NCBI GenBank assembly: GCA_907163375.1
Contig: CAJQUW010009249.1
Location: 62,001-126,000, forward strand
Origin: Prostheceraeus crozeri
Taxonomy: Eukaryota > Platyhelminthes > Polycladida > Euryleptidae
Reading direction: 5' to 3'
Length of the DNA stretch: 64,000 nucleotides
The first letter of the stretch is position 1; each line of letters begins with the position of its first letter. Under the pieces are notes generated by a model. That model did not search any database. It had not been told where the DNA came from and saw only the letters and a list, made by a program, of their open reading frames with translations. Below are positions 20,229 through 29,856 of this stretch, one piece after another. A program made the translations under genes and the position numbers.

Positions 20229-23200
20229 TTATTCTACATCACCTGTGACAGGAAGGCATCTCCTTCTCTTCGACGGTGGGGGAAGACCTAGGCTGTAGTG
20301 TCCATATGGTAATGATAAATTTTTATCCAGCCAACAGCGCTTATCCTCCCAAAGTGAAAGACCTCGCTTCCTAAATGATTTTGTGCTAACTATGTGATTT
20401 TTTGAATTTATAATTGTCATATCTTCAGTTGTATCATTCTCACTATAATAGGCACTCCTATAGTCATCATGATTCAATTTTTTAACTGCTGCTCTCTGAA
20501 TTCCTTTTGCACGTTTGATGCTATGATTCGTAGAGTCAAGATATTTCATTGAATACATTTTCGGTTTTAGTAGGATCATTTCCTCAAGCAACTGTCCAGC
20601 ACACTCATCCTTAAAACAACCTAATCTAGCTTTGTTTGTAGTTGAGTATAGTCGGTGATGACTATCATAGTTTGAAGAGTCAAACTTTTCACCGAAGTAT
20701 AGAAGTATATCTTCCAGACGGACAGATGGTGATGTGTATAAGCATAGGAAGAAACTGTCGGTATCACCTCCACAAAGCCGCGTTCTATTTATCAGTGGAC
20801 ATCCTTTTAGATCATTGTAATATAATTGATACATTTCCAACTTACTATAGTCAAGTACTGCTTGACCAACATATATTAATTTATTTAAAACTATTGAAGG
20901 TTTGTACATTTCCATACCAACCAGATCTTCATCAATTATTTTGTGTTGAACATAGAGAGTATGATTTGACAATTTCAGTAGTTGTTTCTCATTGTTGACT
21001 AGTTTAAATTTTTTCCTTCTCCTTACATTTTCCATTGTTTTACCATATAAAGAACTATTTTTCAATTTGTAGAATGACTTTTCGAAGTCAGTGTTTGATT
21101 GAGCCCTCTTTTGAGAGTTAATATCAATGTATGTTTTTAACCAAGGCTTTTGTGTGAATTTTATGCCACTATGAATCTTCTTGATTCTCATGCTCATGGT
21201 CAAGTAAAATTTTAAAATTGAGTAGTGGACTACATAATTTTCCCTATCAAATCGATGGAGCAGAAGTTTCTTGATAGAAGAAAAATGTGTATTTGGTCTT
21301 ACTTTTTCATATAGATTTTTCATATAGTGTGAAAACATTCTCTTTTCAATCATCTGCATTTCTGGAGCTAATGGGAAATCGGCAGTGTCATCATGAATGG
21401 CTGCAGGATACTCTAAATCTAAATCAAAAATGTAGCCGATTTCACCATCATCATCTATATTTTGAACATTTTCTTCATTTAAAAAATTATCTAATTCACT
21501 TTCATTCAACCATTTGAAATTTGAGTGGGGTAGATTTCTACTGAGTGAAGAACCATAAAGGTTATTAACATCTAAGTAGGTCAAATGTCGACTTTCATGT
21601 GTATTATTTCCTAATTCTTCAATGCGTGCACGCGCTCGGTGAATGTTGGTGAAAGTCATACCCCTTCTAATTCCTCGTTCAAATAGATTGTACATATTTT
21701 CATCTTGTATGTAGTGTTGGGGATCATTGGAAGATAAATTTAGTGCTGAGGCAAAGCTAAGATGTGGGAGACTGACAAAATGTACAGGGTCGACTTCATC
21801 CTCACGTTGACTCAATGCTCTAAACACTTCAAATATGTCTGCCAACAATAAAACATCTAACTTCAGATATGCCAGCATTAAATCACCAAATGTGCTACAA
21901 TTCAATTCAATCCACGCCTTGTTAGCGTGTTCATATTCACTATCGGAACAGTGCTCACGAGTAAGATCATTATAGAATTCAAATTGTGGTGGTAGACAGT
22001 CTTCCGTCAACGTGTTTAAGTTTTTGAAGTATGAATATGGAAACACTCCCTTCTGATATAAAACATTATCACTTAATTGTGGAAATTCTACCCTTAATGT
22101 CTCTACATGCTCATACGTTTGCAAGCCCTTGGCTAATTCACTCAAGGATGCACTTAGAAATTGATATGAGTCTAAGAATTTTAGTTTAAAGTATACCGTC
22201 TTCCCTTTGTATTCATTTACAGGGACACTGGCGGATAAATTTATATATTTTTCAGCAGTTGCTGCTACAACATCTAATTTCCAAGACTTCATTCTTCCAA
22301 TCGCTTTACAGCAAACGATGTGGCTATCATAATTTTTAAAATTGTGGAAAAATGTGGGGAGCTCCCGTCTGTTAAGTCTTAACCGGAGATTGCATTTCCT
22401 ACATAATGTTTGCCTATATCGTCCGGTGATATGATCATGATCACGAACTTTTATGACTTCATCGCTGAATTTCAATTTACATTTGTTGCAACATTCTGCA
22501 TTCTCGTGGCGTGCTTTTTCATCCACTGACAGTGACATTGGCTGCCTAGTTGTTGCACATTGGTTGTCATATAAGTCTTGGGCTACAGTTTCTAAGTGGT
22601 GCAAGAAACTAATAATGCAATTTTCTCCCTCAAAGAGGTAATACTTGTTTTCAAATTTTGATTGAAGGGCATTATGTCAGACATGATAAGCTCCAATGGC
22701 CGCAGGTTTATGTATTTTATTATCAATGTAGCACTCTATATATGCATAAATTACTAAAAGAGGACTTAGTTGATATTTTATGCTACTTGTTAGTACTTTT
22801 AGATCCGATGGCATTTTTTCTATTTGTGCTTTTCCTCGAATACAAAACTGGAAGTGTCGTTCTAGTGTTGTTTTATATGTGAATGACTGAGTGCATCTTT
22901 CGCAGAAGTATTTATGTCTTTTTAAAGTTCTCCTATACAATCTTGACAGCTTTGGAATTCCACAATAGTGTGCTGCTCCATTGTTTAGAATTAGCAAAAT
23001 ATTAACCGTTTGCCTACCAGTAAAGTTACTATCATAACGAACACCTTTGAGTCCATTTTCATAAAAGTGAATGTTAATTTTAATATCATTATTTTTCTCA
23101 AATTTTGGAATATCTTTAATTGATACTGGTGTGGAAATGCCTTCCATATTTAGCTCAGATGTCCACTCACTATATGATTTTACTTCATTCCTTGAATCAG

Positions 23201-24086
23201 GTACTTCATTATAATGCAATATTGATAAAACTGCATATAGGAAGCAATCATTTGCATTTGAATTAACATTAATGACAGCTTTAGAGTTTTTTAACTTCTT
23301 TGGTAGAGGAAATGATTGTCCACCTGACAGTATTGGACTTGTTATTACATTGAACTCTATATTTTGTACATCATCTATAATCCAATTGCTACCCTTTTTT
23401 GTGAAGGCTTCAATATGATTTATTAGACTATTTAGATGATCCTGAAACCAAGCATCATAGTCATAAATATAGTTTGAGGATGATGGGGTAAAGTGTGCGA
23501 GAAAAGTTTCTTCTTCTTGAGGATTAGAACGGACATAACGAATTTGTGCAATCAGACGACCGCGCAATTGATAGCTCCTTAGTAAGTCAGACACTAAATT
23601 CCCTAACATGGAACGCATGCTTTCTAAGAATGATGTTATGTCCACAGTAGGTGTTGTTGGCGTGATATCATACACACGTGCATGGCCATTGAGTGCGCTT
23701 TCGCTGAGACTAACAGTTCCATAGTTATTATGCATATTCATCTCACTATTTGTGTTATGTACATTCATATGCTGTCGAAATCTACTTATAGAGTTATACG
23801 TTTTGCCACACCGAGAGCAGTATTGCATAAAGTTTTGTATGTTAGTTGAAGCGCTGGTTGTTGGCTTAGAAGTAGATCTATTTTGATTATTTGAATTTGA
23901 CTCTGTTATACTATCATTCGGTTTATTATTGCATACAAGTTTATGCCTCTTACGATTATCCATCCTATTCGTCTTATATGGACACTTGCTACATTGATAC
24001 GTTTTTCCTAACTTACAAAATTTTTCATGTCGTTGCAAATTGCCTATGAGAGTGAACACTTTTCCACACTTGGTACAGACAACCAT
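20229..24086 (-). pseudogene. polB: Protein-primed DNA polymerase B with Zn fingers and OTU-like domain; one in-frame TGA
   Basis: One frame of 1,285 codons with a single TGA (22677-22679). The N-terminus has Zn-finger pairs (CTKCGKVF, CSKCPYK, CSRCGKTY). An OTU-like cysteine protease-type region follows, with NDCFLYAV and later HYCGIPKL. The exonuclease region has Exo II (NFKNYDSH) and an HNH-like Cys/His cluster (DHDHITG, CRKC). Polymerase motif A is YLDVNNLYG (about 837-845), B LKNSSLYGKTMEN, and C GDTDS (about 1107-1111). Exo I reads YAYIEC where family members have YAD-x-E, so the catalytic Asp is Tyr (codon 449, 22740-22742). TGA could come from CGA or TGG. It replicates the element from its ends. 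Confidence 0.93.
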
Positions 24087-24115
24087 GATTATTGATGAGG
24101 ATTGAAATTAGCAAG

Positions 24116-24147
24116 CCCTTATATACATCTACCATCTAATGACGTCA
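24116..24147 (-). promoter_or_regulatory. CRE and TATA promoter of polB
   Basis: On the minus strand a perfect CRE, TGACGTCA (24140-24147), precedes TATATAAGGG (24116-24125), which lies 30 bases before the polB start codon at 24086. Transcription would give a very short 5' leader. A second CGTCA half-site lies just upstream (24149-24153). Confidence 0.7.
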
Positions 24148-27100
24148 GCGTCATCACCAGCCAATACCATATGTTCCGATCTGATGCAAAGAGAAAACAT
24201 AACATGTTTGATAATTTCTTTTTCCTAAATGAAGAAAGATAAAAGTTAAAGTTAAAGTTTGGCACACTTTACAATTCCGCTGTGATTCAGCTTCAAATGA
24301 CTGCATCCTCTTGCGCAGACGCTGAAGTCGTTCATGTGAGTCAGTCTCACTTTTTTTCTTCCATTGTTCATGCACTCGATGTGCATTAAAGTTTCATTTT
24401 CGTGGATACGGCTATTTGAAACCTGGGAGGCCAACAGGAGATTGGATTGTGTGAGGTTCCTCACAGATTCAATTAAGCCTCTGTTTTCCTCCTTCATTTT
24501 CTTCTCCCGCTCCTCTGCCTGCTGTAGGCGCTCCTGGCAGAGACGCAACTTGGTCTGCATATCCTCTTCTGTCGAGGTTGCGTCCAAGTCAACGTTATAA
24601 TCCCGCACTGGGAGAGGAGCCGTCACATCCGACGTTGGTAGAGCTACAACGGGGGGAGGTGTTGTGGGAAGTAGTACCGGGGAGGAAGGAGCTGCACCTG
24701 GCGTCGGTAATGGGTTCGGAGGAGATACCGGCAAGGGAAGACGTGCAGGGGATGATGGAGCCAAGCAGATCATTGGGGACGGCGGCAGGCGGATACTCCA
24801 GCTGGGGGATGCCCGGATGTTGCTGAAGGAGACCTCCTGTGATGCATGCATCACGGAGTCCTGTAAACGAAAAGAAACAATTGTTTATGTGTTTATTTAT
24901 AAACACTATGTAAATTCAATTACATAAATTAAAATTAACTTGTTGACATTTATTAACTCCAAATGTGAATTTCACATACCTTCAGCTCGATTGTCCCTCG
25001 ATTGGATCCACCTTCATCCTCCGAAAGAACCATCGAATCATTCTAGAAGATAAATTGATCTATTGCAGATTAATAAATTTTTACTCAAGTGGGTTTCTAA
25101 ATTACAATGGAAAAGTTCTCTGCTGATGCAGTCCTCTAAGCATTAAACTTACATTTGCAACCGAATTATCGTCATCGGATGAGGATGTTGGAGACGACGT
25201 GGTGGAGACGTCGTCATCAGATGACGAGGAATCGCCCGATGATTCATGGATTGAGTAGCGCCTCTCCTCGTTACCCTCTATAGATGTGGTGGTCGCCGGC
25301 GTAGACAGAAAGCTCCGCTGATGTCTTTTCAGGGACAAAGATCGTACAGCCTGCAGCGAAAATGTGATAATGTTTTTCTAACTAAATAGATATTAATGAG
25401 AATTAATATAGACATAGACTATATACATGTAAAGTTTTTTTCAGGTATTGTTGTCTGATATCGAATCGTAGACCATGAAAATCACACTTACGGGACTTGA
25501 GATGGTTTTCTTTTCCGGCGAATTCAACCGAGGTATTGCAGGATACCTTTGGACACTTGGAAACAGCTGAAAATAGAAATTCATGTTCAATTTCACAAGA
25601 AGTAATAAGCAAATTAATTTCTTACCTTTCGCAAGTTTTCCACCGCATTATTGTCTTCGAAACTGACTTTCAGCGGTCGGGGCACCTCACACTGAAATAT
25701 TTATGAAATACTGATTTAATTTATGCACACGATTACTAACCTGAGTAAATAGAATCTCACATCTTGAACGACCAGTTTCTTCTGCACCAACACCTTGGCT
25801 TTCTTCAGTGGGGGCATCACCATGTCCTGAAATGTGTTAACAACAAATTAATTTTAATCTAAAGGAAGCAGTACTTTTCGTCAACTGTGAGTCAGTTGTC
25901 CGTTCAAGTTAGCATTTAGAATTGACTGCACTTACCTCAAAATCACTCAAAGTCTCATCAATAAATTCTCGAGACTTGTGGACTTTCTTAGGTGCTCGGG
26001 ACTTGGGGGCTTTCTTTGCCTCAGGCTCGTCCACCTGTGAGAGCACGCCTTCAGTCGGCCTTTCCTTGTTAAAAAGCCTCTCCAATTTCTTTTTCTCTGC
26101 CTTGGAGGTAAGGTTGATGCCTTTCCGGCCATTCTGTTGGGCACAGGGCGTGTGTTTGGCAATAAAGGCTTTTGCTGAGTCGCTGTTGACCTTGTCGTTG
26201 CTCCTCTCATATGTCTTGCAGGTTAAGCAATAGAGGTACGTGAAATCCTCTTTGAATATGCAGTCTTTGTGACCACTCTTGTTGGAATGACGAACAGGCA
26301 GTCGGCATGTTTCACAGTAGTGAAAGATCAGCCGTTGTCGCCCAATACTTTCTTGTCGGACCATTTCTATATAGGAAAAAAAATTGATTATAATTTAATC
26401 TCTTGTTAAACGAGAACGCATTTATATACCATCAACAAAGCTCTATTAAGTGTTACTTTTATATTGGAGAAATCTGAGAAAGAAATAAAATTTGAAGTTG
26501 AAATTGAAACCGAAAGTCGAAAATTAGATATTTATTCGAAAAGGGTTAGCTCATAAGAAGAGTTGAAATTTGGAAACAGCTCATTTACTATTATTTAATT
26601 TCGAAATTAATATAATAGAATGAAAGTGAAATTTCGAAAATTTCAACCAATCCTCAATTTGTTTAATTAAACAAGCTTGAATTTCATACATCTGTTAGCA
26701 GATGACAGACTGAATATTTAAAATGGATGAAGGCTTTATTTAGGTATCTTTTTATTTATTTACAAACTGTGAAAATCTTGTTGATTCAAATACACCTACA
26801 TTTAAACTGATATATTCATGTCTCTCGCTCAGTGACTTAATATAGGATGAAAAATTAAAAAAAAAACATGGTTAATAATATAACATAAAGTGTTCCTATC
26901 CTAAAAACCCAAGCTTCTATATTTAAAGCTATTTGGTTATAAAAACTTAATAATGTTCCTACTCCCGAATATCCTATAAAGTAGCACAACATGACAATGA
27001 AACTCACTTCAGAATTGTAATAAGAACCGGTGAACGAAGAACGACGTCTGTTATGGACACTGAATTATTTGAAAATGAGTGAAAATTCGTTGTGTGCAAC
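24130..27100 (-). CDS. Intron-rich gene: zinc-binding, acidic, Pro-rich, coiled-coil protein
   Basis: Exons on the minus strand: 5'UTR (27008 to about 27080), then 26366-25936 (start codon 26364), 25826-25761, 25691-25626, 25566-25492, 25350-25153, 25042-24980 and 24860 onward. The introns (639, 109, 69, 59, 141, 110 and 119 bp) are GT-AG, and all coding joins I checked are phase 0. Exon 2 has two C-x2-C...H-x2-C modules (YCETC...HKDC and YCLTC...HTPC). Later exons add a Ser/Asp-rich acidic region and, in the last, a Pro-rich stretch and a coiled coil from TEEDMQTKL. A one-base change in an A7 run near 24360 is needed to continue the coil to NCKVC, perhaps the start of a lost RING. Family not recognised. 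Introns are unusual for Polinton genes, suggesting a captured host gene. Confidence 0.75.
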
Positions 27101-27154
27101 TTCTTTATATATGAAATTGACAAAGCAACTATGAACAAAGACCTTATGACATCA
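27080..27154 (-). promoter_or_regulatory. CRE-like and TATA promoter of the intron-rich gene
   Basis: On the minus strand, TGATGTCA (27147-27154), one mismatch from CRE, precedes TATATAAAG (27104-27112). The non-coding first exon would start about 30 bases further, and its donor (GTGAGT, 27002-27007) closes it. The acceptor TATAG before 26366 then joins it to the coding exon. Confidence 0.6.
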
Positions 27155-27435
27155 CATCCTGGAATTGGTACGGTTAAACAAAATTGATAACTCAAACAAG
27201 AATTGGAATAGCTGGTTTATTTTTAACCTTAGAAATGGAAGTGCCATCATATGTGTTGAAAGATTTCTACATGTAAACAGTAGAGTGAATTCAAAGTAAT
27301 ATGAACTGATGGACTGATGTATTATTTGATATACATGTTATTATTAATAGTCATATAATGATTCATATTTGAAGATATAAAACGTGTGATTTGAATAGAA
27401 CATTAAATTTGAATTAAGCGCTAAATTTCGAAAAT

Positions 27436-27505
27436 TCAAATTTCGCGCCAAAATGCGAATAATGAAATTTAAAGACTTTTTCGAAAATTTGAATTTCGCG
27501 CCAAA
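27436..27505. promoter_or_regulatory. Two E2F consensus sites in a duplicated 53-bp unit
   Basis: TTTCGCGCC occurs at 27441-27449 and 27494-27502, each flanked by TTCGAAAAT and AAAAT, so the unit is duplicated with a 53-bp period, close to five DNA turns. TTTCGCGC is the classical E2F/DP site. Confidence 0.55.
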
Positions 27506-27529
27506 ATTCAAATAATCAAATTAAAATAC

Positions 27530-27620
27530 TAGGGTTAAGGGTTAGGGTTGGGGTTAAGGTTAGGGTTAGGGTTAGGGTTAAGGTTAGGGTTAGGGTTAGG
27601 GTTAGGATTAGGGTTAGGGA
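27530..27620 (+). repeat. Telomere-like (TTAGGG)n block
   Basis: About 15 units of TTAGGG and close variants (TTAAGG, TTGGGG, TTAGGA). This is the metazoan telomere repeat, here inside a mobile element about 2.2 kb from its right end. Confidence 0.9.
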
Positions 27621-27706
27621 AGCAAGAAGAGTATCTATGGCACCCGGAACCCATGGGTAAATAAATTTTCAAGTGCGCGAAGAAATTTTGAGGCCCCACC
27701 GCCGCC

Positions 27707-27772
27707 GTGTATGAAGTGTATGAAGTGTATGAAGTGTATGAAGGTCAAAGGTCAGGTCTAAGGTCAAGGTCA
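27707..27772 (+). repeat. GTGTATGAA tandem repeat followed by AGGTCA half-site cluster
   Basis: Four copies of GTGTATGAA (27707-27742) run into AGGTCA half-sites at 27742, 27749, 27761 and 27767, plus AGGTCT at 27754. The first pair is a DR1 arrangement, a known nuclear-receptor binding pattern. Confidence 0.6.
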
Positions 27773-27876
27773 AGTGTAGAGGTTTGTATACTATGGTCAT
27801 TTTTAGTTGTAAAACTTTAACTTTGAAAATTTGTAAACTTAGTCATTTTTGTAAAAAAAACTTGGAATTTTTCAAG

Positions 27877-28200
27877 TTGCATACAGATGCATACAACTAG
27901 GATTTTTTCATCAAATGGGTGCATACAATATATCATTCGAATACTCTTTTCATGCTGATTCTAATGGTGCATTGTATGACACATGTATGACATATAACTA
28001 GAGAGCTATATGTCTTTAAAGAATGGGCTAAAAACTTAGTGAATTTAAAAATCTAACATTTGTCTGCTTGCATACAGTTGCATACAACTAGGATTTTCCC
28101 ATCGAATAGGTACATACCTTATATCATTCGAAAGGTCTTTTCATTCTCATTCTTATGGTGTCGTGTATGACACCTGTATGATATCATCCTGGACTGCTAC
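27877..28200 (+). repeat. Diverged tandem duplication (about 190-bp unit)
   Basis: 27877-28010 and 28068-28200 share GCATACAG-TGCATACAACTAGGATTTT, TATCATTCGAA and a GTATGACAC-TGTATGA block in the same order, offset by about 191 bp. No coding frame is conserved between the copies. Confidence 0.7.
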
Positions 28201-28440
28201 AAGCATTTTAAAATTAACAACATAACTGTTTCTTTAAAAGTTATATGTTCCTATTTATTTCAAGTTGAAGTCTTCATATTTGATTTTTTGATTCAATTCA
28301 GTTATTGAACATCATTAATTATAGATAGTTATTCCCCTTTCCCATTCAGACCTTAATTGAAGACCGATTTGTGAAATGATAAAACAAGTCCGTTCATATA
28401 TACAAATGAATATTAAATAAAGAGATTAAGAAAAAACACA

Positions 28441-28902
28441 CTAAATGTCATCAAGGTAAGGAAAGGGTACAAGTTTTTTCAAGTCCACTTGCACATGGAT
28501 CCTGGTCTTTTTGGGCGCACAGGGACAGCGACGTGGTGTGTCAAGGTCGATGACTGGAAATTCGAGAGCGGTTGTGAGGTTCCGCTCGTTCGGCTCCATT
28601 CGCATGAAGACCCGTTTCGTGTGGTACTTTCTCGGGGCGTTCTTCACTTTGACCGTGACCCTTCCATAGAGTGGCGTTCGCATGGACTTCTTATTCATGT
28701 GACGCATCGTCTCGATTGATACGTCACTATCTTCATCACTCGAGTAGTCGGGCGATGCAGGGGCTTGGGTGAACACCACCGGCTCGTTTGGTGTTGTCGA
28801 TCGCTCCATCGGAGATTGGGGAGGTGTATTGGTACGTTCCACTGGCGAAGTGGTACGATCAGCAGTACCGTTCTCAACTGCGGCTTTCTGTTTGCGATCC
28901 AT
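28441..28902 (-). CDS. Ser/Pro-rich Polinton protein, unknown function (153 aa)
   Basis: The N-terminal 45 residues are Ser/Thr/Pro-rich with repeated S-P and T-P steps (TSPVERTNTPP, SPMERSTTP), followed by an acidic DYSSDEDSD stretch typical of casein-kinase sites. The C-terminal 80 residues are more structured and basic, with RRCPCAPKK and ending VPFPYLDDI. A TATA-like motif (minus-strand GTATATAAG, 28984-28992) lies about 80 bases upstream. Disordered phosphorylatable N-terminus plus basic domain could be a DNA-binding or regulatory protein. I do not recognise it. Confidence 0.6.
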   Translation of the reverse strand: MDRKQKAAVENGTADRTTSPVERTNTPPQSPMERSTTPNEPVVFTQAPASPDYSSDEDSDVSIETMRHMNKKSMRTPLYGRVTVKVKNAPRKYHTKRVFMRMEPNERNLTTALEFPVIDLDTPRRCPCAPKKTRIHVQVDLKKLVPFPYLDDI

Positions 28903-29054
28903 TATGACTTGTAGATTTAAAATAATTGTAACTTGTAAACGTGAGGATTAGAACCTTTGATAAGAATTGGTACAAACCTCGGACTTATATACTTTTTAAA
29001 CAAAGGAAATCCTAACAGCCAATCAGAGAGGTACCGAACTTCCCTAAAGAATAT

Positions 29055-29068
29055 ATAACTATATAAAG
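29055..29068 (+). promoter_or_regulatory. TATA box of the terminal Cys-rich gene
   Basis: CTATATAAAGG lies about 60 bases before the ATG at 29125. A second AATATATAAC sits immediately upstream. Confidence 0.5.
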
Positions 29069-29124
29069 GATGTCATTGTTCCAAACTGTTAAGTACTTAT
29101 CCTCAACGTTCCATAACAAGAAGC

Positions 29125-29415
29125 ATGTCCTCAAAGCCATTATTTTATTTTCAAAATGACAGCCAAGTCATTATGGGAGGTCAGTTGGACATGACCATGC
29201 ATCTATGTTGCGGCTGCAAAGTGGCCCTGTGGAAGACCTTGACTGTGTCAGCACTTCAAAGGCGGAATGGACTACCAGTGAAATGTCCGGTACACGAGTG
29301 CGATCATGACTTTAGCAACAATAAAACATTTCATGAATGGTGTGATGACTTCCTAAAGATCATGGAGTCGCCTGAGGGACGTGATCTGTACCCATCCTTT
29401 ATTTTTCATGCTTAA
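29125..29415 (+). CDS. Small Cys/His-rich protein, possible zinc finger (96 aa)
   Basis: An intact short frame with its own TATA box, next to the right TIR. Cys28, Cys29 and Cys31 (LCCGC) and later CPVHEC with a following DHDF form a possible Zn site; the second half resembles the C-P-x-x-x-C end of RBR-type RING fingers but is incomplete. The C-terminal helix is acidic. The position at the right end, transcribed toward the TIR, mirrors the UBA-RING gene at the left end. Accessory host-interaction proteins often occupy such sites; that is inference. Confidence 0.55.
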   Translation: MSSKPLFYFQNDSQVIMGGQLDMTMHLCCGCKVALWKTLTVSALQRRNGLPVKCPVHECDHDFSNNKTFHEWCDDFLKIMESPEGRDLYPSFIFHA

Positions 29416-29552
29416 ATTAAACTTACATTGTAAATCTCTTGTCTTTTTCACTTTAAACATAGTTCTGGAATTGGTTTTCTTATTGGGGAGCAACTAAATC
29501 ATAACTGCACATTAAAGTTTCACATCTAAATAGTGCTACATTTAAAATAATT

Positions 29553-29850
29553 GTCACAATAGTCGCAATTGAGCAAACCCATTCAAAATCAAACAACGGA
29601 CGTCTATCGGTACGTACCCAAGTGCTCAGAACCAAACCACACAAGTTCGATCATAGACGTTCCGAAACACAGTGTACTCAACTGAGTGTACCAAACACAT
29701 GTACCTATCCAGTAAAACAGATCTCATACAAGTTCCTATTCATAACACTGAATTATACATGTACCTATCCATGTACCTATCGATAACTAAATTTTACATG
29801 TACCTATCCATGTACCTATCCGTCGCAAGTAGGGCACAGTTTTCACTACT
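29553..29850 (-). repeat. Right Polinton TIR (298 bp)
   Basis: Complement of 9304-9653 except for one missing block of GGATAGGTACAT units and a single-base indel. It ends CACTACT followed by the target duplication ATGGTC. Confidence 0.95.
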
Positions 29851-29856
29851 ATGGTC
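29851..29856. repeat. Right target-site duplication (ATGGTC)
   Basis: Exact repeat of 9298-9303. Together they show integrase-type insertion. Confidence 0.95.

Larger units (their letters stand above)
27113..28440. other. Non-coding regulatory/repeat hub of the Polinton
   Basis: No gene is supported in these 1.3 kb. The region contains paired E2F consensus sites (27441, 27494), a telomeric repeat block (27530-27620), a 9-bp tandem repeat (27707-27743), an AGGTCA cluster (27742-27772) and a diverged 190-bp tandem duplication (27877-28200). It lies between the promoter of the intron-rich gene and the 3' end of the leftward gene at 28441. Confidence 0.65.
9304..29850. mobile_element. Polinton/Maverick element, 20,547 bp, complete ends
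   Basis: The boundaries come from TIRs starting AGTAGTGAAAACTG and a perfect 6-bp target duplication. Inside are the defining Polinton genes: protein-primed DNA polymerase B, retrovirus-type integrase with chromodomain, FtsK/HerA packaging ATPase, adenain-like protease, double-jelly-roll capsid and penton-like PX. About half the genes face right (9.7-18.9 kb), most of the rest face left (19.0-28.9 kb), and one more faces right at the end. At least four core genes have internal stops or frameshifts, so this copy is defective. The matching target duplication and near-identical TIR sequence nevertheless suggest a not very old insertion. Confidence 0.97.

Noticed and set aside
28489-28719. Open frames opposite the gene at 28441-28902
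   Set aside because: Antisense shadows of a GC-richer coding region.
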